A stretch of 64,000 nt of DNA from Salinimicrobium sp963709775 (GCA_963709775.1 CAVPXS010000003.1:1-64000); one strand, 5' to 3'; numbered from the stretch's first letter, positions 8,718-20,068 are shown. Notes: generated from the letters alone by a model not told the origin. A program made the numbers and translations.

Positions 8718-9230
8718 ATGAGCCGTGGATTTGTAAAGGAAGAGGACCAGGAAGAAGCACCGTTTATTCCACCACGTGCAGCCTTACCTCCGGGAGTGAC
8801 CAATTATGTTACTCCGCAGGGACACAGGCAGTTGTTAGAGGAACGGGAAGCGCTGGAAAAGGAACGAAAGGAGCTGGATATTAGCAGCGATAAAGACCGA
8901 AGGCTCGCTACAGCAGTGATCGACGGAAAGCTAAACTTACTCAATGAGCGCCTGGTGTCGGCACGTATCCTCAAACCTGAAGAGCAACCAAAGGACGAAG
9001 TGAGATTTGGTGCAACAGTTAATTTTCGCTTTTTATCGGGATCTCAAAAAGGGAAAGAACAATCTTTTACTATTGTGGGAGTAGATGAAGCAGATGTAAA
9101 ACAGGGAAAAATAGCCTTTTTAGCACCTCTCGCAAAAGCCCTCACCGGAAAAAAATCAGGAGAAACGGCAAAAGTCCAAATGGGAGGAGAGTTACGGGAA
9201 TTGGAGATCCTCACTATAAGTTACTTATGA
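8718..9230 (+). CDS. GreA/GreB-family transcript cleavage factor
   Basis: The 170-residue protein begins SRGFVKEEDQEEAPFIPPRAA; a GreB-like coiled coil follows (YVTPQGHRQLLEEREALEKERKEL in pieces), then the C-terminal FKBP-like domain (DEVRFGATVNFRFL, SFTIVGVDEADVKQGKIAFLAPLAKALTG). Gre factors bind the secondary channel of RNA polymerase and stimulate cleavage of backtracked RNA via two acidic residues at the coiled-coil tip; here the tip region includes DISSDKD. A GTG 24 nt upstream is in frame, but the ATG at 8718 starts the conserved N-terminus. Its stop overlaps the next gene (ATGA), so the two are translationally coupled. Confidence 0.8.
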   Translation: MSRGFVKEEDQEEAPFIPPRAALPPGVTNYVTPQGHRQLLEEREALEKERKELDISSDKDRRLATAVIDGKLNLLNERLVSARILKPEEQPKDEVRFGATVNFRFLSGSQKGKEQSFTIVGVDEADVKQGKIAFLAPLAKALTGKKSGETAKVQMGGELRELEILTISYL

Positions 9231-11140
9231 TTCGGCAGAAAGTATATATAGTAATGGGGGTCTCGGGAGTTGGCAAAACTACCATCGGGAGACTCCTGGC
9301 AAAGCAGCTGGAAATTCCCTTTTTTGACGCCGATGATTTCCATCCTAAAGAAAATGTGGAAAAAATGGAAGCCGGGATTCCGCTAAAAGATGTGGATCGC
9401 CGGGAATGGCTGGATAATCTTGCTTTAAAAATTACCGAATGGCAGGGGGAATCGGGTGCTGTCCTGGCATGTTCGGCCTTAAAGGAAAAGTACCGGAAAC
9501 AGCTGCAGGTCCTGCCGCAGGATGATATCAGGTGGATCTTTTTACATTCAGATTATGATGTAATTCACAAAAGGATTGCCGGCAGGGAAGGTCATTATTT
9601 TAAGCCGGAACTGCTGCAGTCGCAGTATGAAACCCTGGAACTGCCTTCCTATGGAATTCATATAGATGTGGATCAATCTCCCGAACAAATAATAAATGAG
9701 ATCATGGAAAATTTGAAGAAAAAAGCTGAAATAGGTCTTTTTGGTCTGGGAGTGATGGGGCAAAGCCTCGCCATTAATATGGCTTCAAAAGGCTACAAAG
9801 TTGCGGTTTATAACCGGCACGTGGATAAGATCGAGGTCGATATCGCTAAGAATTTTGTTTCAGAAAATGTTGAATTGAATTTCGAGGGGTTCGATGATCT
9901 TAAAGCTTTTACCCAAAGCCTCGAAAGACCCAGAAACATCCTGCTCATGGTAAATGCCGGGAAAGTGATCGATTTTGTCATTGAAGATCTGCTTCCTTAC
10001 CTGGACAAGGATGATCTCATTATTGACGGTGGAAATTCCCATTATAAAGATACCATCAGGAGAGAAAAGGAACTAAAGGAAAAGGGGATCTTGTTCATGG
10101 GCGTGGGAATTTCGGGTGGAGAAGAAGGAGCAAGAAAAGGACCTTCCATCATGCCCGGCGGACCTAAAAGTTCCTACAACAGAGTAGGGCCCATCCTGGA
10201 GAAGATCGCAGCACGGGATAAGCATGGAGATCCTTGCTGTACTTACATAGGACCAGATGGATCTGGTCATTTCGTTAAGATGGTACATAACGGCATTGAA
10301 TACGGGGAAATGCAGCTCATTGCCGAAACCTATCATTTATTAAGATTCCACACCGGTATAAATCCCCTGGAAATCGCTGATCTTTTTGAAGAGTGGAACC
10401 GGGAAGTACAAAGTTATCTTCTGGAAATTTCTATCGATATTCTTCGGAAGAAGGAAGACGGAACATTTTTACTCGACAACATCCTTGATGCAGCTAAGCA
10501 AAAAGGCACAGGAGGATGGTCCACCAATGCTGCTTTGGAACTGGGAGTGCCGCTGGATACAATTAGCGCTGCAGTAATGGCAAGAAATATTTCCGGGATG
10601 AAAGAAGGCCGCACGGCGGCTGCGAAAGAATACGACTCACAAATTTTGGAGAAAGGAAATATAAAAGAGCTGAAAAATGCCCTTTTTGAAGCTTTTAAGG
10701 CATCAAGTATTATTAATCACGCTACTGGATTTGATCTGCTTTCAATAGCTTCTAAAGAATACAGCTGGAACCTGAACCTTTCAGAAATTGCGAGGATATG
10801 GACCAATGGATGTATCATAAGAAGTAAACTAATGGAAGATTTGGTTGAAAAATTCAGAGATCATCAACAGCATCTTTTGATGCATCCCGACATTGTTCAG
10901 GAAATATCAACATACAGGAAATCCCTGACCGAAGTAGTCGGAGAAGCTTTAAATAGCGGCTTTCCTGTACCGGTGATGAGTGCCGCGGCAAATTATCTCC
11001 TGAGTTTTACTGCTGAACAATCATCGGCCAATATGATCCAGGCGCAACGGGATTATTTTGGTGCTCACACCTATGAACGAAAAGACAAGCCAAGAGGGGA
11101 ATTTTTCCATACCCAATGGCTTCCTGGTAAAGAATATTAG
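9227..11140 (+). CDS. bifunctional gluconokinase / 6-phosphogluconate dehydrogenase fusion
   Basis: One 637-residue chain combines two consecutive pentose-phosphate steps. Residues 1-165 are a GntK-type gluconokinase: P-loop GVSGVGKTT (11-19), DADDFHPKENVEKM and LACSALKEKYR. Residues 167-637 are a full-length decarboxylating 6-phosphogluconate dehydrogenase: GLGVMG dinucleotide-binding loop (173-178), NRHVDK for the cofactor phosphate, the signature ISGGEEGARKGPSIMPGG (about 295-312), and HFVKMVHNGIEYGE with the catalytic Lys351. Gluconate would be phosphorylated to 6-phosphogluconate and then oxidised to ribulose 5-phosphate. Each half alone has its usual length, so this is a true fusion rather than a frameshift. 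It is coupled to the upstream Gre-factor gene by a 4-nt overlap. Confidence 0.9.
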   Translation: MIRQKVYIVMGVSGVGKTTIGRLLAKQLEIPFFDADDFHPKENVEKMEAGIPLKDVDRREWLDNLALKITEWQGESGAVLACSALKEKYRKQLQVLPQDDIRWIFLHSDYDVIHKRIAGREGHYFKPELLQSQYETLELPSYGIHIDVDQSPEQIINEIMENLKKKAEIGLFGLGVMGQSLAINMASKGYKVAVYNRHVDKIEVDIAKNFVSENVELNFEGFDDLKAFTQSLERPRNILLMVNAGKVIDFVIEDLLPYLDKDDLIIDGGNSHYKDTIRREKELKEKGILFMGVGISGGEEGARKGPSIMPGGPKSSYNRVGPILEKIAARDKHGDPCCTYIGPDGSGHFVKMVHNGIEYGEMQLIAETYHLLRFHTGINPLEIADLFEEWNREVQSYLLEISIDILRKKEDGTFLLDNILDAAKQKGTGGWSTNAALELGVPLDTISAAVMARNISGMKEGRTAAAKEYDSQILEKGNIKELKNALFEAFKASSIINHATGFDLLSIASKEYSWNLNLSEIARIWTNGCIIRSKLMEDLVEKFRDHQQHLLMHPDIVQEISTYRKSLTEVVGEALNSGFPVPVMSAAANYLLSFTAEQSSANMIQAQRDYFGAHTYERKDKPRGEFFHTQWLPGKEY

Positions 11141-11159
11141 GATATTTATGAATTGAAAT

Positions 11160-11396
11160 AGCCACCGACCGCCTGCCGGACGGGCAGGTGCACAGATATA
11201 TTTCATTCACTGATGCTCTTTTTTCTTTCCATTCTCAAATTTTCAAATCGACACATTTTCAAATCTGTATTGGAACTTGAAATGTGGATTTTTCTGAAGA
11301 TTTCACGCAAAGCATAATAAAATGAGATCAAAAAGAAAAGCACTAAGAAATTCTGCAGCGAATTAAAAAAGACATTCGTGAATTCGTGGCAAAAAA
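11160..11396. repeat. intergenic patch of dispersed-repeat-like sequence
   Basis: A GC-rich inverted repeat CCTGCC...GGCAGG at 11172-11188 is followed by AT-rich spacer and, at 11373-11390, the directly repeated ATTCGTG/ATTCGTGG with a nearby TTTCACGCAAAGC phrase (about 11300). Such phrases recur between genes in flavobacterial genomes, to my recollection. I see no coding potential in the 256 nt between the two genes. Confidence 0.4.
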
Positions 11397-13965
11397 TTAT
11401 TTTTCCGAAAGAACGAATTCTAAAGTATCTACAATATCTCCATATTGATCCACCTTGATCTCGAACTCTACTGCTTCAGGCATGGCTTTATATCCTAGCT
11501 TCTGCAGCTGTTCAGGATCAATTTCCGCAGTGTATTTCCCGGGGGCAAGTCCCAGATAACTAAAGTATCCGTCGCCTTCACTTAGGAGCTCAGCTGCTTT
11601 TTGCCCTTTTTGATCCAGGATATTGATTAAGATCCTACCCTGGCCGCTAATTTTGTTTCCGTCGTTGAAATATACCATTCCGCCAACTTCTCCCAGGACT
11701 TCTACAGGAACGTAGATCTCTTTGAAGTGATTGGGCTGCGTTTTCACGAGGATCTTTGAATTCGGGATCTTCCAGGCTATGTTGTCAAGACTTACAGGAT
11801 CTAATTCAAGGAGAAGATCAATATAAGGCTGAAGTTCTGTTATTCGAAGAATCGTTTCATCTTCATTATATGTAACGCGGCCACTTCGGTTTTTAAGTTC
11901 AAGACCGGGTACTCCAGGTTCCATGGGATCTTTGACTCCGTTGTGGTTTAGATCCAGGAACGGAATTACCGTAATCGCCGCTCGTGACATGGCAGTGCGA
12001 TTGCTGGCCATTACATAACCCGTATTATCATCGAGCATTAAGCTTCCCCTGGCCGATTGTACAAAGGAGGAATTTCTATTTCCAATTCGTGAAGTGGCCG
12101 ATGTTTGTGCGAAATTAAACGCATAGCGCAGTCCCACTTCAAAAATATGGGCATCCCGTAAAAAGTTGTTCTCGTAGGCGAGATTCAAGAATCCCTGTCG
12201 AAAAACCGGACGTTCCACTTCCAGGATAAGGTTGTTAAATCTTTCCCGACTAAAATCGTACTGGATTTGAGGAGAAAACAGGAATTTATGAGGCAGACGG
12301 TAAGTTTGGGATAAGGAGCTGTACAGAGTAGGCTCGTCCATACGATCATTGTACAGGGCGTAAGTTGTAAAGTTAGTGCTAATACCAAACAGTGCACCCG
12401 ATAGCAGGAGCTGGGCGGTAGTAAACTCGGTAGTGGGCATGATGATCTGGTTCACACTAAAGCGGCTAAACATGGAGAAATATCTGGTGCGAATAGGAGT
12501 AGAAAGGCTAACTTTTCTTTCCTCCAGATAGTTGAAATTTATCGCCGTTTGGTCCTCATCATAATTGATATAATTTAGGTCTACCTGAATGTTTCGAGGG
12601 GAGCGGTAACTTAATAGAGCTTCACCTTTGACGCCGTACATGTATTCTCCCGAGAACAATAAACCTGAAGCAATACGCATGGATGAATTCACAAAAGGCA
12701 TGACCTCACCACTGGTAACTTCAGAAAGATATTCAACCCCACCACCAATAGTGATCGCATTATTAAGCCCATAATTAAGATTGACCCTGCTAAAGCGATT
12801 CCAGTCTTCATTTTCAACAATTCCTGCACTTATAGTATATTCCAGTTCATTTTTCGGAACAAAATTATAGGGAATATTGATCACTCGATCTTCAATGCGT
12901 TCTTCTCCCCAGGGGCCGTAGAAACGAAGACTTACTGCAGTATTCCCATACATAAGCGGCACTTCAAAACTGTAGAACCCTGAAGCATCTGCCTCGGTGA
13001 AAGCCACCAGAACATTATTTACATAAAGCTCGACTGTCCAGCGCGGTTCGGTGTAATCATTAAGGAGGTAAGTTCCAAAAGAGCGTCGATTTTGCAGCGG
13101 ACTGTTAGTGATCTGTACTCCCGAGACCGGTGCAAAAAGGGAAGATGTGGCCCCGGAGAAAATACGTCCCGCAGTTACCTGTGTCAGGTATTTGTTGTCA
13201 TTGTTCACATAGCGCCATTGGTAAAACTGGTTACGTGATGAAAATGGCAACCTGCTCGAATAGTTCAACATTAAATTAGTTTCCCCACCCAGAAACATAG
13301 TTCCCAGCCCCAGCATAAGTCGGTTATCATTTTCAAAATCGGTTTGTTGTGTGGTAACCACGCCCCAATCAAGAGTTCCCGGTTTGAAAAATGGATATCG
13401 CGCAGGAATTAGAGTATCGGGCACGACAACTCCTTTCACTCTGTCAAGATTTTCCCTCATCTTTTGCAGCCGCATTTCCTTTATCACAGGCAGCTCCTTA
13501 TCGGTCTCCAGTTCCACGGAAAGACTTCGGAAAGAGAATTGAGTATCCAGATCAAATATTTTTCCGAAGTAATCTGACCTAAGGTACCTGCCGGAAGGAG
13601 TTTCTAAAATGTCATTTTTGGAAAGGCTGAAGGTTTCGCCTTTATAGATGATCTCTGGCTTTTGCCAGTTAATAGTATATGAAGAATCAGGATGAATGAT
13701 AAATCCGCTGAGAATTTCTCCCGTGGTTTCATGCTTGATCTTTAGAATGTCGAAGATTACGCCCACAGGTAAGAAAGCATCTTCTCCTTTTATGGCAATT
13801 GGAATTTCATAGGTCCCCAGCCTTGAAATATTCATTTCAACGCCTAGTTCATCATATTCAGGATAATCTGATTGAGCGAAAACTATTAATATTCCAGAAT
13901 AGCAGCAGAAATACTAATCCAAATTGAAATCTAAATCGAAATGAAAGGCACGGGGGAGACGGCAT
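11397..13965 (-). CDS. fimbrial outer-membrane usher-like protein
   Basis: The restored protein is about 855 residues. A signal peptide (MPSPPCLSFRFRFQFGLVFL and LLFWNINSFAQ) starts at 13965; one indel near 13875 separates it from the rest, and from 13835 on the frame is open to the stop. Residues 45-150 resemble the periplasmic N-terminal domain of ushers (YEIPIAIKGEDAFLPVGVIF). A central beta-rich barrel follows, with the usher-like YVNNVLVAFTEADASGFYSF, VSLRFYGPWGEERIEDRVIN and IPYNFVPKNELEYTISAGIV. The C-terminus carries FLDLNHNGVKDPMEPGVPG and two Ig-like domains. Ushers take chaperone-bound subunits and thread them across the outer membrane. It is the last gene of the chaperone-adhesin-subunit operon, 12 nt after its neighbour. 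A carboxypeptidase-regulatory-like OMP is the main alternative. Confidence 0.65.
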
Positions 13966-13977
13966 TTTTCTGGCTTT

Positions 13978-14489
13978 CTATTCGTGAATGAAGGTTAGGG
14001 TAAAATTACCATTATAGGCACCCGGAATCTATGGCATTACCAGAGGGAACATGTAAAGTACCCCCAACAAAAACGGGAAATGGATTCTGATGTAGTTACA
14101 AAGATTCGTCCCGGAAGCTACATCAATATCAGGATTTATTTCAAGTCCTAGTACCCCATTAGTTGGCCCATCTAAGAGTGATTCAATCATGATAATTCCG
14201 GACCTGAATCAATGTGCCGGGATTAGCGAAAACGTCAAATATGCGCTGTGGAAGATTCATTTCCAATGCAAAAACACATCTCCTGTATGCATGTTCTTTT
14301 TCCATCTGGATCCAATTACCACTGTACCTCCAGTTGAGCCTGCAACTAAATTGTCCAAAATTTAGAATCTGAGCGGTTCGTACTTCAACTTCTATCGGAA
14401 TAGGCGGATTTTCCTGCGCAGCTACTTCAGAAATTAACATAGCTGGAGAGGCTCAAAAAGGTGAAAATAATGATGCTTTTTCCCGTCAT
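13978..14489 (-). CDS. DUF4402-like fimbrial subunit, multiple frameshifts
   Basis: The start at 14489 gives a short signal peptide (MTGKSIIIFTFLSLSS). After a frame change the mature N-terminus QENPPIPIEVEVRTAQILNF can be read, then GSTGGTVVIG, IFDVFANPGTLIQV, SLLDGPTNGVLGLEINPDID, FVGGTLHVPSG and a C-terminal GAYNGNFTLTFIHE before the stop at 13978. The order and the final beta strand match short DUF4402-type pilin-like proteins. About five indels must be corrected. It lies 3 nt after the adhesin and 12 nt before the usher, so it is probably a minor or tip subunit, or an adaptor joining the adhesin to the fibre (inference). Confidence 0.55.
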
Positions 14490-14492
14490 TTT

Positions 14493-17400
14493 CTATTCTT
14501 TAAAAATTACTTTTTTGGTTTGGCTTTCTTTTTCAGTTTTCAGCGTCACCAGATAAATTCCTGTGAGAGAATTCCGCTAAACCTTATTTCCTCTTTTCCT
14601 ACGCCAGATTTTCTTTGAAGCACCTGTCCGGACATATTACTTAGAATAAGTTGGCCTTTATCATTGTTCGGAAGGTTCAGTTTTACCAAAATTTCTTTAT
14701 TCTTATTAAAAACAGTAAAATCTTCCATGGCCATGGCAATTTCTGCAGGCGATAATTTTTCAGAAGAAAACATTAAAACAAAACGGTCGTTATTTTGCCC
14801 TTTTTGAGAGGTAAAGGAATAAAGAGGATCCTGAATCCAGATCATCGCAGCACCTTCTTTTTCATGTCTTTGAGATAAACATGAAGCGAAGGGAACAAGG
14901 TTTCGTGTTTCGGCAAGCGCAATGGTCATTTCGCCAGACCTTTCCACTGAAATCCCTAACGGAATTTCCATAGTTTCAATGGAAGCACCGGAAACCGCAT
15001 TTATAGAGAGTTTTTCACTTTTTGAGGTGAGGCTATAGAAGCTGGGAACATTTACAGCAGTATTCAGAAGTTTCTGGGCATCCAGTTCCTTTTCAAAACC
15101 GGTAGTTCCTTTATGATTAAAATAGATTACGGTAGCATCTGCTACTTTTTCTCCTTTGAAGGCGGCAGTTAATCTAAATTGAGGAATTTCAGCTTTATTT
15201 TTTGTTTTATAATACTACTGCTCTGTCTGATTTCCAACTCGATAAGCATTTTTGAATTGCAGCGTGGCTGTTGCAGGATAAATTCCATCGGCCGGTTCAC
15301 TCACCCTCACAAAAAATCCCTGCATAGAAGGAATAATGCTTGAGGCAGTGCATCTGTAGAAACTCCGTCTACATAAGAGGTATAAGTTCCGGTATATCTG
15401 ATATCCTGCGCTGGCAGTAAAGAAATGAATAGCATTGTCAATTCCTTCCAAATCTATCGACCATTATATTCCAGTCAATAGGGGAAGGGTAGGGGTTGCC
15501 AACTAAATTAAAGCCATTTGTATATTTTCCTTTATTATTTTCAAGAGTGACATTTATTGGACCATTATTGACAATTCCAGACAATTCCAGAGTTAAAGTA
15601 TCTGGTACTCCACTTGGATTAATAGCGTATCCCAATCCCGGATTTAATGGTGCAGCGAGATCCAAATATTTTTGCCAGCCTGTAAGATCATTTCCATTCA
15701 CGTCTTCTCGATCTTCAATATATTCGTAAAGGTGAGGAAAACCGGTCTCAGAATCTGTAAGTTCAAAATTGGCAGCAAGATCAGCCACAGTTGAATTTTG
15801 AAATGGTGTGCTGAAATATTTGTAACCAAAAGCATTTGAAAGATAGCGTTGCATAGTGACAGTTCCGGAAACCTGACCCGCTCCGCTGCCATCAATATAA
15901 GCGGTTCCTGAAGCATTCGAAACCAGAAGAAGTGAGTTACCTGTATCCATAAAACCTGCTTCCACCTTAAGCGAATTGAGAATCCTGATATTTGCCTGAG
16001 AGGTTACTCCAGCCGGATTATTAATATTTAAATTGAGAACGTTGTCATCTTTAAAAGCTCCTGGAGGAATATTTTGAGCTGTAGTTCCTTCAAAAGAGAT
16101 ATTTCCGTTTGTGACATCTAAAACTCCAAAATTTAGCAGGTCCCCGGCCATTCGAATCGAGTTACCATTAATTAAAACTGATGCTCCGGTTTCTATAGTG
16201 AGCTTTCTGGCGAGAGCATTTGTTGCCCCTGTATTTAATTCAGGATAATTTCCTAAACCCTGCGGAATAAGTACATCGATTCCTAAAGTGGGAAGCATAT
16301 TACAGCTCCAATTTGCTGTATTATTCCAATTGGTATCCACTGCTCCTGTCCAGATATTTTCCTGAAGCACCGTGATATTAATCGTATGAACTTCACTATT
16401 TAGACATCCATTAGCATCTTCTATTTCAGTTATCTCAATGGTTGTGTTTACAGTAGGAGATAAGGCGTAGGAAAGAGAAGATGAAGCAGAAGACAAAGAA
16501 AAAGCAGCGCCGTTCATAGTTCCCCTGAACTGTCCACGGAGCTGAACCGGTAAGGGTGCCTGTTATATTAGTTGTTTCCCCTAGACATATGGTTGTATCC
16601 CCACTAATAGCAGTTAAGACAGGAACCGGATTAACGCTTACTTCCACAGCATTTGATTGAGGCGAATCACAAACAGCAGAAGTAACCGTTCTTCTAAACC
16701 ATGTGGTTTGCGTTAGTGTTCCGGGATCATAATTTGCAGTGTTATTAGTTCCCGTAGCAGGACTAAATCCACTTTCGGGTCCTGTTGTACTGCTTTCCCA
16801 GATATAAGCGTAATTTCCATCCCCTCCTGTGGGCGTGGATCCCGAAATTGTTCCGGGATTTGAGTTGGTACAAATAGCCTGTAATGAATTTGATCCATTG
16901 GCAAGGGTAATACTATTAAGGGATACTGGTTGATAAACAGTGATCTTTACTGTACTGGAGATTATCTTGTTACAATTATTACTAGCCGTTCTCCTAAACC
17001 AAGTGGTTTGGTTTATTGACCCGGGAGAATAATCTTTGATGTCATTCGTTCCCGGAGCAGCTGCAAACCCTGTTGTTGGCCCGCTAGTGCTGAATTCCCA
17101 TAAATAAACTACATTACTCCCGGTAGCACTGGAGCCGACAATCGTTTCGGGAGTTCCGGAATCACAAATAAATTGGTTTCCTGTGATCGTATTGTTTCCT
17201 GGTGCTGTTGGTTGTGGATTAATAACAATATTTTCTGAAGAGGGAGAGGTACAATTGCTTGTACTTGGAAATAATTGAGACTGTGGAACAATTTGATATG
17301 CCTGGCTTGGACTATTCCAGTAAAGTTGAGCTACAGCATTTACCGGTATTTTCATAATACTCTAAAACAATATCATATTTTACACCAGCAGTTAGGCTTA

Positions 17401-19201
17401 TACTACCAACGTCATTCGTGGCTGCGTGGTCTGTCCAATTATTAATAATGCGTACACCATTTATCCACAACCTGATGCCATCATCGCTTCTTGTTGTAAA
17501 AGTATAATCTTCAGTATAAAGAGGTTGTATTTGGCCCGACCATTTTACCGAAAAAGTATCGTTTCCAATAGGAGCACCCGGATTGCCATTTCCCCAATCA
17601 AAATTAACAGTAGCATCTGTACGGTTCAAAGAAGGAGTGCCCGAGAGGGTCATATTATTGAAATACTCTGCCTTTAAACCATTGCCATTATTTAATTCAT
17701 TCACCGTGTATTTATATGTACCCGGACTGAGGTTGGAAATGGTTGTGCTCGTTCCAGTTCCGGTGGTTTTTATATCTCCTGGACTTCTGGTTAATTCCCA
17801 TGACCCGGAAGGTAATCCATTTAAAACAACACTTCCTGTTGCCTTTGTACATGTAGGTGGTGTAATTGTTCCAACTGTTGGGGCAGTTGGTGTGGCATTA
17901 ACAGTTAAATTATTCTGGTTAATGTTCCCGATAATTCCCGGATTACTACTTACCACCCTTACACGATAACCATTACCGGCGGGAGTGCTAATGGGAATTG
18001 TGCCTGAAATAGTTCCTGCTGCGGTTGATGTTAAGACTCCGATATTAATCGGGTTGGTAAAACTTCCTGCTGCATTAGATAGTTGCGCTGTAAAAACATT
18101 TCCGGCATTATAGTGCCGGTAATTGAAAAGGGAACAGAAATTGAAGCTCCAGCGCAAAAAGAAGATAGGTGAAATAGTTCCTGTGGTGATGGATTGTTGA
18201 ATTACATTAATGGTATAATCTTCAACTTCACCATCAAAGCCAGTATCACAAGATGAGGGTTTGGATTATAACATTACATTCCATTTGTGAAATACGCATC
18301 CGTGTCGTACCAAGCTTGGCCGTTGCAGGTATTGTAATTGCTAAGGGTGAATAGAGGTGGTAATCATTGCTCACATTTATGGCAGTATCCTAAATTGAAT
18401 GATTCTCCTGCATCATTAAAATCTCCATCCTGATTCCAGTCAATCCAGGCCAAAGTATTGTTTGTGTAATCACCATCGGTATTTACATTAACCGTTAAAT
18501 TATAGGCACTACCTTTAGTTACTGTCGTGGAAATTCCTGTGAAATCTGAATAGTTGTTATCCTCAATAGGAGTTGACTTGTTTATGGTATTGAATTTAAT
18601 TAGTCTAATTCCTGTTGTGTACCCATCATTACCATTCCCATATGAAGAACAATAAGATCAACCTTAATCGAATAATCTTCTACTTCTCCATTAAAATCGG
18701 TTTCACAGGAATTAGGATACGTATTATATTTTGTGGAAATCCGCATTCTTGTGAAACCAAATTTTGCAGTTGTAGGTATAGTAATCGATAAAGGAGACAT
18801 CGAAGTTAAACCGCCGGTCACGTTTCTGGCAGTTCCTAAATTAAAAGATTCGCCTTGATCCAAAAAATCTCCGTCTTGATTCCAATCTATCCAAGCTCTG
18901 ATATAATAGGTAACATTACCATCAGTATTAACATTTACATTTAGATAATAAGAGACTCCTTTTGTAACAACTGCAGAAAGATCTGTAAAATCAGAATACC
19001 CATTTTCAACTGAAGCCGAATTATTATTAAGATTACTAATTTGCACCCTTCTTATAACATCTGTAAAACCATCTGAGGGAAAACCGCTGGAATACAATAT
19101 GCAGTAGTTTGAGCCTGAGCATTAAATCCAAAAAACAAAAAACCCACCAGAAAAAATCCTGTTCTTAAAAAATGAAAAAATCGGGAGGAGTTTTTTTTCA
19201 T
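14493..19201 (-). CDS. large multidomain adhesin with type IX secretion sorting signal, frameshifted
   Basis: Restored length is about 1,570 residues. The start at 19201 gives a signal peptide (MKKNSSRFFHFLRTGFFLVG through NAQAQ). Two GEVED domains follow (19090-18620 and 18600-18190; FNGEVEDYSI, FDGEVEDYTI, each with WIDWNQDGDF). An Ig-like stretch (about 18150-17850) precedes a PA14 carbohydrate-binding-type domain (17680-17345; GLKAEYFNN, TTRSDDGIRLWINGV). Ig-like repeats containing TTWFRRT come next, then a passenger with NIWTGAVDTNWNNTANWSC and GFNLVGNPYPSPIDWN. The C-terminus, recovered in another frame, is TGIYLVTLKTEKESQTKKVI-FKE, a type A sorting signal. Roughly a dozen indels and one TAG at 15215-15217 interrupt the frame. 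It lies 5 nt after the chaperone, so it may be a surface adhesin associated with the fimbria. Confidence 0.65.
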
Positions 19202-19206
19202 TTATT

Positions 19207-20023
19207 TCAAGAAATTTCCTTTGTAGCCAAAGTTTCTCCTTTTTCTTCAGAATATGAAACCTTTCAATTTTCCCGTAGCTCAAATCAACTTCTCCCGCAT
19301 TTCGCAATTCAAAGGAAAAATTTCTTTTGTTATTGGGAGTGTAAACCGAAACTCCTTTAACCATTCCTACCTCTGTAGTGACTCCTTCAGGGGAAATATG
19401 ATCTACTTTAATATTTCCATATACCGACATGTTTCCTGAACGGTTAAGCACCATTGACAGCTTTGGATTTTCACCTTCACGGTTTAACTGAATGTCAGTT
19501 AAATTTATTTGAGTAGTCGATTCTCCCTGTCTTATTATAATTGGAATACTAATTCCAAAAACGGTTTTGATGTTGATGGATATTCCTTCCGCTTCCTGGG
19601 CTTCTTCCTGTCCTAATGCAGTTTGCTCTTCTACAGCCCTAAAATACATATGAGAACGGTATTCTCCCTGTTCCAGATTTCCTGTTCGGGTAACCTGTAC
19701 TCTAATAGTTTGTGCTTCGTTAGGGGCAAGGGTAACCCGGCGGGGGAAATATCTAAGATTACCTTCTGCAAATCGCTGACCTTCCTCAGGAGAATTCGAC
19801 CTGTTCAAAATTTCCACTTTCTGTCATTTTATAATTGACAAAGGAAATAGCATAAACAGCAGTATCACTTCCCGTATTCGCAAGATTGATCTCCTGGGAT
19901 CTTTGAGAACCGTCAAAAACCAGCCTCTTGGGCATGATCATTAGATCTCCCTGAGCAAGAGAAATTGTTGGAAAGAAAAAGTAATAGTATAAGAGCTGAA
20001 AATTGTAGTAATTTTTTATTCAT
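19207..20023 (-). CDS. PapD/FimC-like periplasmic fimbrial chaperone, frameshifted
   Basis: The start at 20023 gives a signal peptide (MNKKLLQFSALILLLF). The mature protein can be read across three indels: GDLMIMPKRLVFDGSQRSQE, INLANTGSDTAVYAISFVNY, RYFPRRVTLAPNEAQTIRVQ, GEYRSHMYFRAVEE, then a second Ig-like domain and the end SYSEEKGETLATKEIS before TGA at 19207. This is the two-domain Ig-like fold of pilus chaperones, including the basic P-K-R-L-V-F strand and the GEYRSH element that precede the subunit-binding strand. Such proteins donate a beta strand to subunits and deliver them to the usher. The frame breaks lie near 19960, 19800 and 19230. It starts the tight downstream unit and follows the pilin genes. 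Confidence 0.7.
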
Positions 20024-20060
20024 GCGGGGGCTGAATTCTATTAAGATTTTTTACCTGACA

Positions 20061-20068
20061 CAAATGTA
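20061..20068 (-). promoter_or_regulatory. possible -7 element before the chaperone gene
   Basis: TACATTTG on the minus strand matches TAnnTTTG, about 40 nt before the chaperone start. No TTG is found at the usual distance upstream, so the match is weak. Confidence 0.25.
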
